Of a stretch of DNA of 64,000 nt, positions 1 through 12,400 are shown piece by piece. The stretch covers positions 2,864,501 to 2,928,500 of the forward strand of contig NC_083381.1 in assembly GCF_031755915.1 (NCBI RefSeq), read 5' to 3'. Source of the stretch: Ziziphus jujuba. Taxonomy: Eukaryota > Streptophyta > Magnoliopsida > Rosales > Rhamnaceae. The position numbers and the translations under genes were made by a program. The notes under the pieces were generated by a model. That model ran no database searches. It had not been told where the DNA came from and saw nothing but the letters and a program-made list of their open reading frames with translations. Position 1 is the first letter of the stretch, and every line of letters begins with the position of its first letter.

Positions 1-2095
1 TCATTGATTCAAAATATTTTCTGGCTTCAGTCACTAAACCTGCATGATTGCATGCACAAAGGACGCTTACTAAAGTTATATGATTGGGCAAAACACCGTC
101 TTTAAGCATCTGAGTAAATAATTGCAGGGCCTCGTTCCCATGCCCATGTTGAGCAAGTCCTCCTATCATTGCAGACCACGAGACTATTCCTCTCCGTGGT
201 ATCTCACTAAAAGAACGATCTGCATCATCTATGCTCCCACATTTTGCATACATGTTAACTAGAGAATTCCCAGCAAAAACATCAGACATGAACCCAAACT
301 TCAGAACGTGAACATGGATCTGTTTTCCTTGTTCATATGCTGATAAATTTGCACAAGCATTTAGAAGAGAACTGCAAACAAAAGCATCTGGCATGATCCC
401 CTTATCTTGCATTTGAAAATATAGCTTTAGAGCTTCTTCACCCTGTCCATACTGAGCATAAGCTGTTATCATGGATGTGAAAGCAACTAAATCTCCAATA
501 GGACATTCTTCAAAAATTCTTGCTGCATTTTCTATGTCACCACATTTTCCATATGAATCAAGAAGGCTGTTTACAACATAAATATCAGATTGAAGACCTG
601 ATTTTATAGAAAGTCCATGAACTTGTTGGCAAACCTTGATAGCCTGCAAGCTGGCTGCTGACTTCAGGACTGTTGATATGGTAGTCTGGTTGAAGCCTAC
701 TCCCTCCTTGTACATGTCAGCAAAAAGAAACAAAGCTTCTATGTCTTCCCCATTCTGTGAATGTCCTGAGATCAAAGCATTAAATGCAATCAAATCCTTC
801 TTTGGCATCAAACTATGAATCATCCTTGCATTGCGCATCATCTCACACTTGGAATACATATCAATTAATCCAACACCCACAAACAAATCTACTTCTGTAT
901 CCATCTTTATCAAGCTAGAGTGCAACCATCTACCCAAATCCTTCAGCCCCAATGCAGCACAAGATTTTAGAGTACTTGATAAGGTAAACATATTTGGAGG
1001 TATTCCTGATCTTTTCATGTCCCCAAACAATTTTAAAGCCCGATTATGTTCCTCATGAAGAACACAACCAGCTATTATAGCGTTCCAAGAAACAATATCC
1101 GGCTGTGCAATTTCCTGAAAAGCAGAAATTGCATCTTCTAGATCTCCTACTTTGGCATACATGTCAACTAGTGCATTTGCTGAGAATGGATCTGAATCAT
1201 ACCCAAGTTTTATCAAGTATCCATGAATTTTTCTTCCTTGCATACCATCACATAAACCTGTACAACCATTTATTATACTAGACAAACTATACTCATTTGG
1301 TCTTATCCCATTCATGATCATTTCCTGAAACAATTCCACTGCCTCTCCACATAAATCGCTCTGCACGTAACAAGAAAACAATGCATTCCATGAAACAACA
1401 TTACGTTCTGGAATGGCATCAAACAGTCTCTTTGAATCCCCAAACTCCCCACATTTCGCATACATAACAACCAAAGTATTTGCAACAAAAACATCAGTCT
1501 CAAATCCAGTGATTACTGCTATCCCATGAACCTGCCTCCCCAGTCCCAAATCCTTTCTAACAGAGCATGCCTTCAAGACACTTGGAAGGGTAAACTCGTT
1601 AGACTTAACACCCAATAGGTGCATATCATAAAATGCATAAAGGGCTTCCACACCAAGCCCATTTTGGGCATACCCCGATATCAAAGCAGACCAAGAAACT
1701 AAATCCGGTTCTTTACTTTCTTCAACCAGTTTCCGGGCATACCTAAAACGCCTACACTTGGAGTAGAAATTGATCAAATGGTTCCTGAGATTCGGTTCTT
1801 TGGATAATCCAAACCTGATCAACTGGGCATGGATTTCCATGCCCACACCTGAAGTCTTGGAAGCAGTACATTGTGATAAGAGTTTAGAGTAGGAAATGGA
1901 GGTAGGTCTGTCACTTTGAATAAAACTTAGAATGGCAGTGTTTTGTGTATCTCCGCCAAATTTAGAGGAGGTTTGGAAGAGTTTAGGAGAGCATAAAAAT
2001 TGGGCTGAGAGGGGTTTAAATGGCAGGTAATGTCGTTGGAGAAGATTGTCTCGGAGGGCATGGAACAACCAAAGCTTAATGGTCCATTTGATCAT
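1..2095 (-). CDS. PLS-class pentatricopeptide repeat (PPR) protein, 5' part, gene continues past left edge
   Basis: The minus-strand frame starting at the ATG at 2093-2095 stays open for 698 codons to the window edge, with no intron, as is usual for this family. After a basic, nearly acid-free N-terminus (about residues 1-50, a likely organelle targeting peptide) there is a run of PPR units. The signatures recur at regular spacing: PDLVSW and NVVSWNA at the end of units, GxxIHxxLIKxG/GRQVHG in L-type units, and NALVDMYAKCG/NSLVNMYAKCG in S-type units. The 35/36/31-residue alternation is that of the PLS subclass, whose members bind organelle RNA and mostly act in C-to-U editing. The C-terminal E/DYW region that would decide editing competence lies outside the window. 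The assignment to an organelle rests on the N-terminal composition only. I do not assign a specific orthologue. No frameshift or internal stop was seen, so the gene looks functional. Confidence 0.93.
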   Translation of the reverse strand, partial: MIKWTIKLWLFHALRDNLLQRHYLPFKPLSAQFLCSPKLFQTSSKFGGDTQNTAILSFIQSDRPTSISYSKLLSQCTASKTSGVGMEIHAQLIRFGLSKEPNLRNHLINFYSKCRRFRYARKLVEESKEPDLVSWSALISGYAQNGLGVEALYAFYDMHLLGVKSNEFTLPSVLKACSVRKDLGLGRQVHGIAVITGFETDVFVANTLVVMYAKCGEFGDSKRLFDAIPERNVVSWNALFSCYVQSDLCGEAVELFQEMIMNGIRPNEYSLSSIINGCTGLCDGMQGRKIHGYLIKLGYDSDPFSANALVDMYAKVGDLEDAISAFQEIAQPDIVSWNAIIAGCVLHEEHNRALKLFGDMKRSGIPPNMFTLSSTLKSCAALGLKDLGRWLHSSLIKMDTEVDLFVGVGLIDMYSKCEMMRNARMIHSLMPKKDLIAFNALISGHSQNGEDIEALFLFADMYKEGVGFNQTTISTVLKSAASLQAIKVCQQVHGLSIKSGLQSDIYVVNSLLDSYGKCGDIENAARIFEECPIGDLVAFTSMITAYAQYGQGEEALKLYFQMQDKGIMPDAFVCSSLLNACANLSAYEQGKQIHVHVLKFGFMSDVFAGNSLVNMYAKCGSIDDADRSFSEIPRRGIVSWSAMIGGLAQHGHGNEALQLFTQMLKDGVLPNHITLVSVLCACNHAGLVTEARKYFESM

Positions 2096-3350
2096 ACTGC
2101 CTCTGAGATTTCTACACTGTTATTGGTAGGATAATCCTAGCACATCTGGTACGTGCATGAATAAATTACATTACAAACAGAAAAATAAATATATATAATA
2201 AAATATAAAATAAAAGGTAAAGGTTTGTTAATAGGTAAAACTGTTGCATTCTTGCAAAATATATATCGATAAGTTTCTTGTTGAAACAAGGGCATTAGCA
2301 TTTCACCTAAAACATAAAAAACCAGATGAAGAAAAGCACACAAAAGGTGTTCATTTTATTTATGCAACATGATAACACAAAAGCAATTACCCTCTTTTTT
2401 TTTTCCAACACAAAGTTCTACTTTCAATTTACCCTTCTCTTCATATCTGCCAAGTGCCACTCAATCTATAACATCGATGTTCAAATCCTCTAGTTCATAG
2501 GCACCAAAGAAACCTCTAATGGAAAACTGATTTGGTTGGAGGTAGCCCTTTCCAAATGTTTTCACTGACAACTATTTCCAATCCTTGACCCTTGAATTTT
2601 GTCTTTTCTTTTTTTCCCCAAATGCACATACCTCTAGACATCTTTTGCATTCATTTACAAACCACAACCATGAACTTTGTTCTTAATTCTTGCAAGTTAC
2701 AACCACAACACTTTAGATGAAATAAGTATAAACTGAGGCCAACCTTACTCCTTTATGACACATAAGAGACACCTTTTAAGGGCCATAACTAATACCGTCT
2801 TCTTATGTCATATCATATGACATATGACTCATTTGTTCTCATGCTGTTATTGTTACTTCCATTCCCATAACTATATTAGTTCAAATTGGAAATATAAACT
2901 AAATATATTTCCAGCTATCAATTTTTGTTTAACAAAGAAAAAATAGATAAAAGTAAGCCAAAATTGATATTTCCATTAATGAATAAACAAAATTGTCAAA
3001 CACGCATCAAAATTGAAAGATGGAAGTGCCAAAATGGCTTGCTGAGCAACTGTATATAAATAGAAGACATGAAGTTTTATACTTAACTCAAGCTAATGAA
3101 ACTATTAGACAAGGAGGCCAGATTATAGGTACAGAAAAGCAAAATTAATTTCTATTACATCAAACAGTTTTCTCTGCAAGAATGTGACCAATTATTACAC
3201 TTAAAACTAAAATTCTAAAGGTCAATCAAAACCAAACAATCATCACAAAGGACAAACAAAACCAAACATTCAGCATTCCCAACCAATAACTGAAGACCTT
3301 TGAATCAATTACATTAAAAGGCAATGAAAAGTATGTAGAAAAGTAGTTAC
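2096..3350. other. Intergenic/upstream region, no gene seen
   Basis: This stretch holds the presumed 5' flank of the PPR gene and the region where the remaining exons of the CNOT9-like fragment should be if that gene were complete. I searched by eye on the minus strand for the highly conserved CNOT9 exon 2 and found nothing. There are no convincing open frames. Confidence 0.5.
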
Positions 3351-3530
3351 CTTGGAGAGTTCAAGCAGAGCATTTCCCTTAACTTCAGGGTTAATGAGCT
3401 CAAAAACCAAGTGCTCAGCAAATGCCATTTTCCTGTCTATGTTACCTTGAGCTCCTGTTACACTCGATGCTGATATACTCAGACCCCCAAATGCCACATT
3501 CAGTAACAGCAACTGGGGAAGATTCGCCAT
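3351..3530 (-). pseudogene. Isolated first exon of a CNOT9/RCD1-like (CCR4-NOT subunit) gene
   Basis: The 60 codons from the ATG at 3528-3530 match the N-terminus of plant CNOT9/RCD1-like proteins: MANLPQ, an FGG segment, a DRKMA..EHLV helix start and the ending NALLELSK. The exon ends exactly at AAG followed by a GTAACT donor (3350 downward), where plant CNOT9 genes have their first intron. CNOT9 is the armadillo-like subunit of the CCR4-NOT deadenylase complex. Several residues that are normally fixed are replaced (LLLLNVA near residue 8, INPEVKG near 46), and no second exon is visible in the next 1.2 kb. The donor site is kept, so the copy arose from genomic DNA and not from a spliced mRNA. 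TATATAAAG-type sequence lies about 60 bp upstream, so transcription is possible. I regard it as a gene fragment. A diverged gene with a long first intron and exons beyond the PPR gene is much less likely. Confidence 0.7.
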
Positions 3531-4487
3531 TGATTGATTTCTCTTAAAAACCCTTGATTTCCCTTTCTTTACCCCTGAAACTCTACTTTATATATATATA
3601 TATATATATGTATATCTATATATAGATATACATATATATATTTTTTAATTAAAAATAAAAAATGTTCCTCCTTTTAGTCAAAATCACCAACATTAAAAAA
3701 TTAAAAAAAAAAAAAACCATCAGCAGATTGATCATTAATACGCAAAAAGAAGAATACCCATCAATCGAAACATGAAAGATCAATACCATTTCTTTCTGAA
3801 AGTCACAAAAACAAAAACAAAAAATAAAAATAAAAATAAAAAAAAAAAGATTTGACTTTTCGGTTACTCACTCGTCGGTTCAGGAAATGGTGTGATTTAA
3901 AATTTGCATCACACATTCAATCACTTCCAAACCATGAATATGGTGATAAGAGAGCCCATTCATCACGATTGGTTTTGAACTCAGGATTCATAAAATATAA
4001 ATATGCTATCCGCCTAAACTTCTTTAGCCAAAGAAAATATTGCTATGACAGTCCAAATCTACAACCAACGATCAATTAAGCTTCCATATATCGAAATGTA
4101 GTTTCTTTTTTCAGGCAATATTTGTTCTTAAACATACTCTTAACTTCGTACCACAGCTAACTCCTCTAAACATGTCCAACTAATCATGGAAAAATGTTTC
4201 AAAACTTACACATTTAAGGCTAGAGGAATAAAGCAAGTTATCGAAAATGAAAGGGAATACATATTCGTCCACACAAAATAAAAACTACTGGGTTTCTCAC
4301 ATTTCAGTGAGTTCGCTAGGTCTGACAACATTAACACAAGAATCGTGTATAATATCATAAATATATATATGTATATATATATATATATGCAATAATAAGA
4401 TTGTAAGATTAGAATTTTATTATCTTTTGAAAGGAATTTAAAGATACAATTAACAATTCATATGAAAAGGAATTTTAAAGATACAAT
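3531..4487. other. Spacer with (TA)n microsatellite, no gene
   Basis: It contains an alternating TA/GTATAT stretch near 3590-3642, A-rich runs around 3700 and 3815-3850, and a second TA run near 4362-4389. At about 4435-4495 a 30-40-bp motif (aggaatttaaagatacaatt) occurs twice in tandem. No coding signal was seen. Confidence 0.5.
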
Positions 4488-4590
4488 TTACGATTCATTA
4501 TGAAATGATTGCTTTGCAATATCTGACCATTCACTATTACCATCATCATTCTCTTCAAAAGATGCAAGTAAACCAGGATGATTTTCTTTT
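4488..4590 (-). other. Possible terminal coding exon or gene fragment
   Basis: Reading the minus strand, an ATTGCAG acceptor (CAG at 4591-4593) is followed by an open frame of 33 codons ending in TAA at 4488-4490. The composition is unlike the surrounding AT-rich DNA and looks protein-like and acidic: HPGLLASFEENDDG followed by SEWSDIAKQ. About 100 bp further upstream on the same strand there is a second short protein-like stretch (DVDSVIVHFDNENQP), but I could not join the two in one phase with canonical splice sites. I do not recognise the protein. It could be a fragment captured along with the nearby CNOT9-like exon, or the end of an unrecognised gene. Confidence 0.3.
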
Positions 4591-4978
4591 CTGCAATACG
4601 TGAATATTTTCACCAAATCTCCAAATAAGCAAATATGAAACAAAACCGTGTTTCAGTGAACTTCTTTTACTGGCTGATTTTCATTATCAAAATGCACAAT
4701 TACAGAGTCTACGTCTTATAAAGAAAAGCAACAAAAAAGAATTACACCCACAATAGAAAAATCAAGAATTTTCAGTTAATCCCATGTTGGAAATTAAATT
4801 ATACAGATTACATACAATTTAATAGTCCCATCTTCACTGTTTTTCTATTCAGTTCAAGCTCAAAGGTCTTCCAATCATATAAAAAAATTACACAAAATCA
4901 TGAAAACTATATATTAATAGTGTAAACTAAGAAAGAGAAAATTTAATTAAAAGCAAAGAGAGAGGGGGAGACACCTAC

Positions 4979-5095
4979 CTTCACCGGCAGCAGAACAAGG
5001 TCGACAGCGGCGTCGACAGGATAACGCCGGAGAAAATGGCCGCTGGAGGCAGAGGAGAAAAAATGGGGAGGGGGTTTAGCGGGCAAAGAGAAAAG
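4979..5095 (-). other. Possible GC-rich first exon (5' UTR type) with splice donor
   Basis: This is a sharply GC-rich island in AT-rich ground. On the minus strand it ends in GGTGAAG followed by GTAGGT, a near-perfect donor, and is followed by a pyrimidine-rich intron-like stretch. It contains no ATG, so it would be a non-coding leader exon. It could serve the exon-like islands at about 4.5-4.7 kb, the CNOT9-like exon at 3.5 kb, or even the PPR gene; the sequence alone does not say which. The upstream edge is approximate. Confidence 0.3.
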
Positions 5096-7389
5096 GGGTT
5101 TAAGGGGTTTAAATTTTATCTTAGGGAAGAGGGTTTTTTTTTTAAAATTTTTTTGAATTTTCTTTTTTAAATATGCTCGGCACCTATAAAATGTAATAAA
5201 ATAAATTTAATGCAATGTGACTTATGTATATAATTCATTTAGTTGTATTTTATGCACTGAATGTAATCAAATTTTACAAATTTTATTGTATTTGTTTTCG
5301 TAGCTTCATTCGATAATTATTAAAAACCTAAATTTTTAGATCAAATATGCCAATTTAAGTCAAATGTTACTTCTTTTTGTTTTTTTTTTTGGGGGTAAAT
5401 TTAATATTTATTGCTTCCCACTATACTCACTTCATGAAGCAGTCATATTTGTTATCTTAGCACTCTATATTAGCTTCAAACTTTAGCATCATTCAAAATT
5501 AGATAAGTAAATCTGCATCTAATTAGATTAACAAAATACAATTAAGATCAGAAAGCAACCAACTTTAAGAGTTACAAATTAGATTTAATAACTTCTTTGC
5601 TACAAACTTAGTTACATATCCCTTTTTTGCTATTTGAATATTCACATATATAATCAAATGGAGTAATGGTTTCCCTTAGGCTAAGTGATGATTTTCTCTG
5701 TTTTTTAACTTAAATATTAAAAACAATGAAAAACCAAACGGAATTCTGCTATACATGAAAAAATGAATAATAAGAATGAATAATTAAGAAATAACAAGAA
5801 CTCTAACAAGTAATAAATAAGAGATTCTCAATAAAATCTTTACAATATAGTAAACTGTAACCCAAAAAGAGATTAAATAAAAAAAAAATTCATTGTGAAC
5901 AAAGAAATATTGAAATATATTGAGTGATTTTTCTAGTAAAATATAATACACCATTTATTTGGATTATCTTGTCAAACAACATGGTGTCCCTTTAGTTTAT
6001 CTTTGATTCAAATATTCAAACTAAAACCTACATAATTTTAAGAGAGAATAGAAGCTAATAAGCTAGAGAAACAATTATCAGAGTAATAAAAAAAAAATCT
6101 TCCTCCTTGACAAACAAACATGTAAGCTAACTTTATATATCCAATGGATTGATGCTACATAACTTCATATGTTACTAAATTATGTGTTACTTGAAAAACA
6201 AAATTTAAGGAAACATTATGTGAGAAGGGAAAATATAAACTGGAAAAAGTCGACAAAAAATCATTTTATTAATCATACAAAGTAGATCTTTAATCATTTT
6301 TATCTAATTGCTATTATAATAAAACTCTTGAAAAAGATTATTCTTGGTGGTAAATTTGAGTTCAATCAACACGTATAGTAATATAATCAATCAAAAAATC
6401 CATCTAATGGCTTGAAGGGAATCATGTTTTTTAACTAAATATATTTAATCCATCAAAATAATGATTTCATAAATGAAATAGATATTGATATTTAAGCCGC
6501 GCAAAAAAAAAAAAATTAATAATAATTATAAAGGTGCGAACCCATAGAAGAAGTGCTTTTTCTTAGTAAACTTCTCAAAATCACTGTTGCAATTTCCCAA
6601 AATTATTAAATGCAAGCATCTCAGCAAATAAAACCAATCATCATTCAAATACAAGAAAATCCAAGAAAAAGAGGGAAAAAATAAATAAATAAATAAATAC
6701 TTACCTTGTTGAAGATAGAATCACGTCAGAGAGAGAAAAAAAAAACTAAAATAGCGAAAACTATTCGGCATATAAAAGGATAGAAGGTTTAATGAAAATA
6801 CCTAAAAAAAACATATATTAAATTCATCCATAGCCATATTGAACAAAAACTTATCTATAATCATAATAATAAAGGATTAAACTGTAAAAGTATCATCAAT
6901 TAATCGGAGCCTAAATAATATACAATAACCATTTGGTGACGTAATAAATGATCCTAACAATTGAAAACATTATAAAAAATGTCATCTAACCATTTATTCA
7001 TGTTTACACAATTGCTATAGATTGTTTACCCTCCAATATGTATATTTTTTTTAATCAAAAAATATTTATATCTCTTTTGATATGACAAAATGAAGAATAT
7101 TTTAACCAAAACAAAATACATAGTAAAAATGATAATTAACATCAAAGTCAACTTTATAGTTTTACCATATAAGTTTTCCTTCATTAGTTATTATATCATA
7201 TTAACTATTAATAATTCAAAAAGATGATTAATAAATATAATTTTAAATTTTATCAAAATAAAAATTTTAAAAGGTAATTCTAACGTTAATTTTAATGTTA
7301 AGGATTCCGATTTGAGTCTTACCATTAATTGCAATGATTTTTTGAATGAGGATATTTTAACTTTTGAATGTGAGAATAAGTTGATAATA

Positions 7390-7560
7390 TTATTTCAAAT
7401 AGTTGGATTATATATGCATTTAAATTATTTAGAATTGTTAGATTATATATGTTTATATATATATATATATATATTTAAATGACTGATTTAATGAGATATA
7501 TAATCCAACAGTTGTAAATGAATAAATTATATCGTTTGAAAAATATAATCCAACAGTGGT
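7390..7560. repeat. Foldback (MITE-like) repeat
   Basis: The motif tagttggattatata near the left side and its inverse tataatccaacagt on the right side face each other across a (TA)n centre, and the right-hand motif is present twice. This is the layout of a small foldback or miniature inverted-repeat element. I could not define exact ends or a TSD. Confidence 0.35.
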
Positions 7561-7865
7561 GAGTATACCTTTCGAAAAGAAATGTTTTTTTTTTTTTTCA
7601 AAATTTGTACAGAAACAAATCAAAACATAAAATGTTTTTTTTTTAAAATAAAAAATGTAATTTTTAATGTGAATATATGTTTTAAACTAATTTTGATAAT
7701 AAATTGTGTAAACTAAACTAAAATATTAATTTGATTATAATGGTGATATAAAAATAATATTCATATACATTTTCTTAATCACAAATAAAAATATTTATTT
7801 TTTCCTCTACAAAATAATTGTTCTACTATATATAAATACAGTAAATTATAAATTTTAGAGATTAA

Positions 7866-8114
7866 ATTTTTGAGAATAATAAAAATTTGAAAAATCTATA
7901 TGCACATGAAATAAAATTTCTTATAAAAAAACATTAAAAAAATAAAATTTTGTTTCACAGATTGAATTTAATACTGGAAAAATACCAATAAAGTTTTGAG
8001 AATGACAAAATTTTGAAAAATCTATATGCACATGAAATAAAATTTCTTATAAAAAAAATATTGAAAAAACAAAATTTTGTTTCACACATTGAATTTAATA
8101 CTGGAAAAATACAA
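7866..8114. repeat. Tandem duplication, two copies with 126-bp period
   Basis: Two near-identical copies sit side by side with a 126-bp offset. Both contain tgaaaaatctatatgcacat, the stretch aaataaaatttcttataaaa and a common end, tttaatactggaaaaatac. Differences are few (cacagattg against cacacattg), so the duplication is fairly recent. No coding content was seen. Confidence 0.85.
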
Positions 8115-8535
8115 ATATATGTTCATTTCTCATTGTAAAATAATATTTATGTTAAATAATTTATTTGTAAGACAAATTGTATTAGAAAGTTTAAATATTA
8201 TATGTAGAAAAAATTTTCAATAAATATTTTATAAAATATTGAATAAAATAATTAAAAGCAGAAGAAATATGTATGCTTTAAAGTAAGAGAAGTAATTTAT
8301 ATTTATATATATGTACGTATATGATTTTAATATAATAAAAAATTTATGGTGAAAAACTGTAAATAGTAACCATTCATGATCTATAGACAAAAACTGTAAA
8401 TAATGACCATTCACAATCATTAGATCATGAAAATCATACAAATCTAATAGGTATGAATATTATTTCTCACCAACCCTATTACAAATCTTTTACTATATCA
8501 TTTATGTATATAAATATATTTACTTGTAGGCTTAG

Positions 8536-8580
<45 letters not shown>

Positions 8581-9412
8581 TGTTTATGAAATGTATTGAT
8601 AACATTTATCAGTTTGAAAAATATGTTTTGATCTATTTTATAATATATAAAATGAAAAACTATTCATATTAGTTCAAAATTAACATAGACACCAAACTCG
8701 ATATAGAGTCATTTTATGGTGTTGACATTCGTATTTTTTTATCGTGCACATGTTCAAAAATATGCCAGTTTATAAAGAAATCATCATCAATACCATTACA
8801 CAAAGACAATTATTTTTTTTTTAAAATTGTCATCTTTATGGACGTCTACATAATAAAAAATTATGGACGTCCGTACTATAGAATATCCATATATATATAT
8901 ATAGCCAAATTCAAATAAAGTTTTTAATATGAAGATTAATATAAGATCTTCCTTTTTAAGCCATTGAATCGTTTAAATATGAGGGGCTTATTAACCCGGC
9001 CAACCTTCATATATAAAGATTTTTAATAAATGTTTTTGACAAATATCATGTTAGTCATTGAATGTGTTAGATCTAACATTTAAAAATTATAAAGATAAAT
9101 ACTTATAACTTCGAGATACTTATCAAATACTTGGTACATCGAATGCTCCCTAAACATAAAATACTATTTAGTTGTTTATTTTATTTATTACTTGTGTTAA
9201 TTTTAAACTTTATTTTATTATTTTTAGAAAACAATCTGAGGAAGTATTAACATTTGTTTTTTTAGTTCCATTTTGTTTATTACATAAAATTATTTTAAAT
9301 TACTCGAATAGTCAATGTACAGATTTTTTAAAAAAAATTTATTCTTTTAACATTTATCTTTAAAATTTGTTATTGTATGATAGTATTTAAAAATGTCTTA
9401 TAATTATTTTTT

Positions 9413-12400
9413 GGAAAAAATCATTGACCCCCTCAGGTTTGCTAAAATACCGTTGATCCCCTTGAAATTTCAGATTCATCATTCACCACCCCAGCTGTTA
9501 CTTACTTCTGTTTTATTTGGCGGATAAAGGGTCAATTTGGTAAATGCATTTATATTTAATAAAAAAAATTGTAAAAAGTGATTTTGAAATAGAGTGACAT
9601 AAGTTAACTTAATATGCAAATTTTGCACCCTTCTCAACGTATCTGACAACAACTTTTTAAATATAAAAAATAAAAATAAAAATAAAATTTTATTAAGCCA
9701 AACAAATCTATCTTCCATGATGAAGAAGAGAAACAATTGACGAGAGCTTAAAACCATGAGCAGGAAACCTCTAGACATCATACAAATTCCATATTTATTT
9801 ACACTATTGGCTTCTCTTTTTATGGTTTTTTTTATTTTTATATATTTTGAATAGGGTTATATGAATTAGTACTTAATAAAAACTCTTTATTGAAGAAATT
9901 TGCATTTTTTAAATTCTTTAAAAACTGGACTTGGGACATAATGTTGAAGGTGAAATTTTTGAAGTTTTTTTTTTTTTTTGGGGCCTATAATTTCTTCCAT
10001 TTGATTGTACCATTATTGCTCTTATTTTGGAGTTCTTGTATATTATTTTTTTTTCTTCTCTTCTTTCTACATACTATATCTACTTTGTTTTGCTTTAGGA
10101 TTGTAGACATTTAATAAAACAAAATTGGAAATGATATATATATATATATATATATATTGCTATGAAATAAAATATGATAAAATTTTGCACTGAAATATCC
10201 AAGTATTACATAATGAAGTCCCATAGTATCCATGATAGAAAATTTTATTCTAGAAAAATTTAAATTATTTGGAGAGAAAGGACAGAGGAAGATCTATGTA
10301 CACATTGAATTAAATACATTTAATAACCAAACCTCTTCTCAAAAACAATGTCCACTAGTCCAACTCAACCAAATTCAATCCCTTCCTTTACTAGTCTAAA
10401 TCATTCGAATCAAGAACAATTGAAGAGTGGTGTAGATTTTAATGAGGAAGTTGAGTGGGAACAAGAATCTAAAGATGAGATGCATGTACTTGAGAATGAT
10501 AATATTGACTTAAAATCAAGTTGTCAGAAAGTGATGACACCTTATCTAGTTATAAATCCATTGATAATGGTAGATTGGGCAATGATGCAGAAGAAGAGAC
10601 ACCCATTTCTAGGATGACCAAATATATGATGGGGAGAGAGGTTACACAATCTACAAGAAAAATAGAGTTCTAAGAAGGTCAAATTTTTTAAGATGTTTAT
10701 CACTTTCTGAAAATATTGAAAGATTATGTGATCTAAGAAGGATTTACATTAGTTAGAGAGAAAAAATGAAAAAACAAGAGTAAGTGTTAAATGTGATGCC
10801 TATAACTGTCCTTGGAGAATTTATGCCTCCCAATTGCCAGATGGTGTGACATTTAAAGTCAAGATATGTAAAGAACAACATACTTGCATAAGGAAAACAA
10901 AAAATGCTGAGGTAACTTCCAATTGGATTGAAACTAAACTTGAATCATTGATTCAATCAAATCTTGATGTTAAGATAGGAGTATTAAAGACTGAGTTAAG
11001 AACAACCTATGGGGTTCAATGTAATAAGCAGAGGATATATAGGGTAAAGAAGAAGGCTCTTGATAGGATAAGAGAGGACCATACTGGGAGTTGCAAAAAA
11101 CTATACAAATATGCAAACACATCGATAATCCAAAATCTTAGTACTATGGCATTGATAAGGACTACTAGACAACCATCATTGACAATCCATAATTTCAAAG
11201 GTTTTTCATTAGTTTACCTGCACACAAGGATTTTTTATTTGATGTAGGCCCTTTATTGGCCTTAATGGATGCCATTTAAAAAGAACTTTTGGTGGAGTTT
11301 TATTATTTGTTGTGACATTGGATGCAAACAGTGGGATATTTCCAATTGCAATATGTGTATGTGAGGGGAAAATCACATAGACATGGAGTTGATTTTTAAA
11401 TTTGTTTTATGAATATATTGGGGAAGCTGAAACTAGGATTATTTCATTTATGTCTGATAGATAAAAAGAAGTATTAACAAGTTTGTAGCAAATTTTCTCT
11501 CAACATAAAATTAGATTTTGTGCAAGGCATATTTATGCCAATTTTAGAGGAAAATTTCCAGGTTTGAAGCTTATGGGCTTTTCTTAGATAGCAGCAAGTG
11601 CAACAAATGTTCAAGATTTTAAAAAGAATATGGACGAGATCAAGGCTGTTCAGGAGGATGCATATAAATGGTTAATGAAAATCTATTTTTGCCACTGATC
11701 TATACATGGTTTTGATGAAAGTGTTAAAATTGACCATATCACAAACAATATGACTGAGAGTTTTAATAGTTAGGTTGGTGAAAGTAGACAAAAGTCAATA
11801 TTCACGCTTGTTGAAGTTATGAGGAGAAAAGCTATGAAAATGTTGCAGAGAAGGCATAAAATGACAATGAGTTGGCCAACTACTATTCCTCCAAATATTC
11901 AAAAAAGACTTGTTAAGACACAAAAGGAATGGAGGTATATTAGACTCATATAGGCTGGGGATAATGAATATGAAGTTATGGATAAAGCAACTCAAACTAG
12001 AGTTTATATAGTTGATTTGCAGGCAAAAACATATCAACATAGAGCATGGCAAATTAGTGGAGTCCCATGCAAGCATACTATGACATGCATTACCTATAAA
12101 AGATTGGATTTTGAGCAATATATTGATGTCAATGATACATCCGTTCCTCAATAAATCAATGTGGCCAGAGATGGAGTGTGATGAGTTGTTGCCTCCAATT
12201 AAAGAAGAATGCCAAGAAGACCTAAAACTAATAGGAAAAGAGCAGCAGATCAGGAGGACTTTTTCACTCTCAAATGTGGACTTTACAGTAGATTTGGTCA
12301 CAACAAAAGATGTTGTATAGTGGCTAGCAATCAATTGAAAGTAAAATTAATTTTATTGTTGATTTTGCATTAGATTTATGGTATTTCTTCTTATTTCTTT

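Larger units (their letters stand above)
5096..9403. other. Long AT-rich intergenic region, no gene recognised
   Basis: No frame here looks coding. The only exon-like signal is a minus-strand donor, CAACAAG|GTAAGTATTT (exon edge at 6705), behind a short CT-rich stretch; it is too weak to call. The region holds several (TA)n tracts (about 7455-7475, 8535-8577, 8890-8902), a foldback near 7.4-7.56 kb and a tandem duplication at 7.87-8.11 kb. Most of it probably consists of old, unrecognisable transposon debris. Confidence 0.5.

Noticed and set aside
8229..8441. 70-codon ORF and other short AT-rich ORFs between 5 and 9.4 kb
   Set aside because: The composition is simply that of translated A/T-rich DNA, and no conserved motif was found.
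9479..10114. ORFs of 100 and 74 codons at the left side of the MULE
   Set aside because: They are Phe/Leu/Lys-rich translations of AT-rich inverted-repeat DNA and lack any domain.
11795..12334. 179-codon minus-strand ORF
   Set aside because: It is antisense to the MuDR transposase with its SWIM finger on the plus strand; its sequence is Ser/Phe-rich with no family resemblance.
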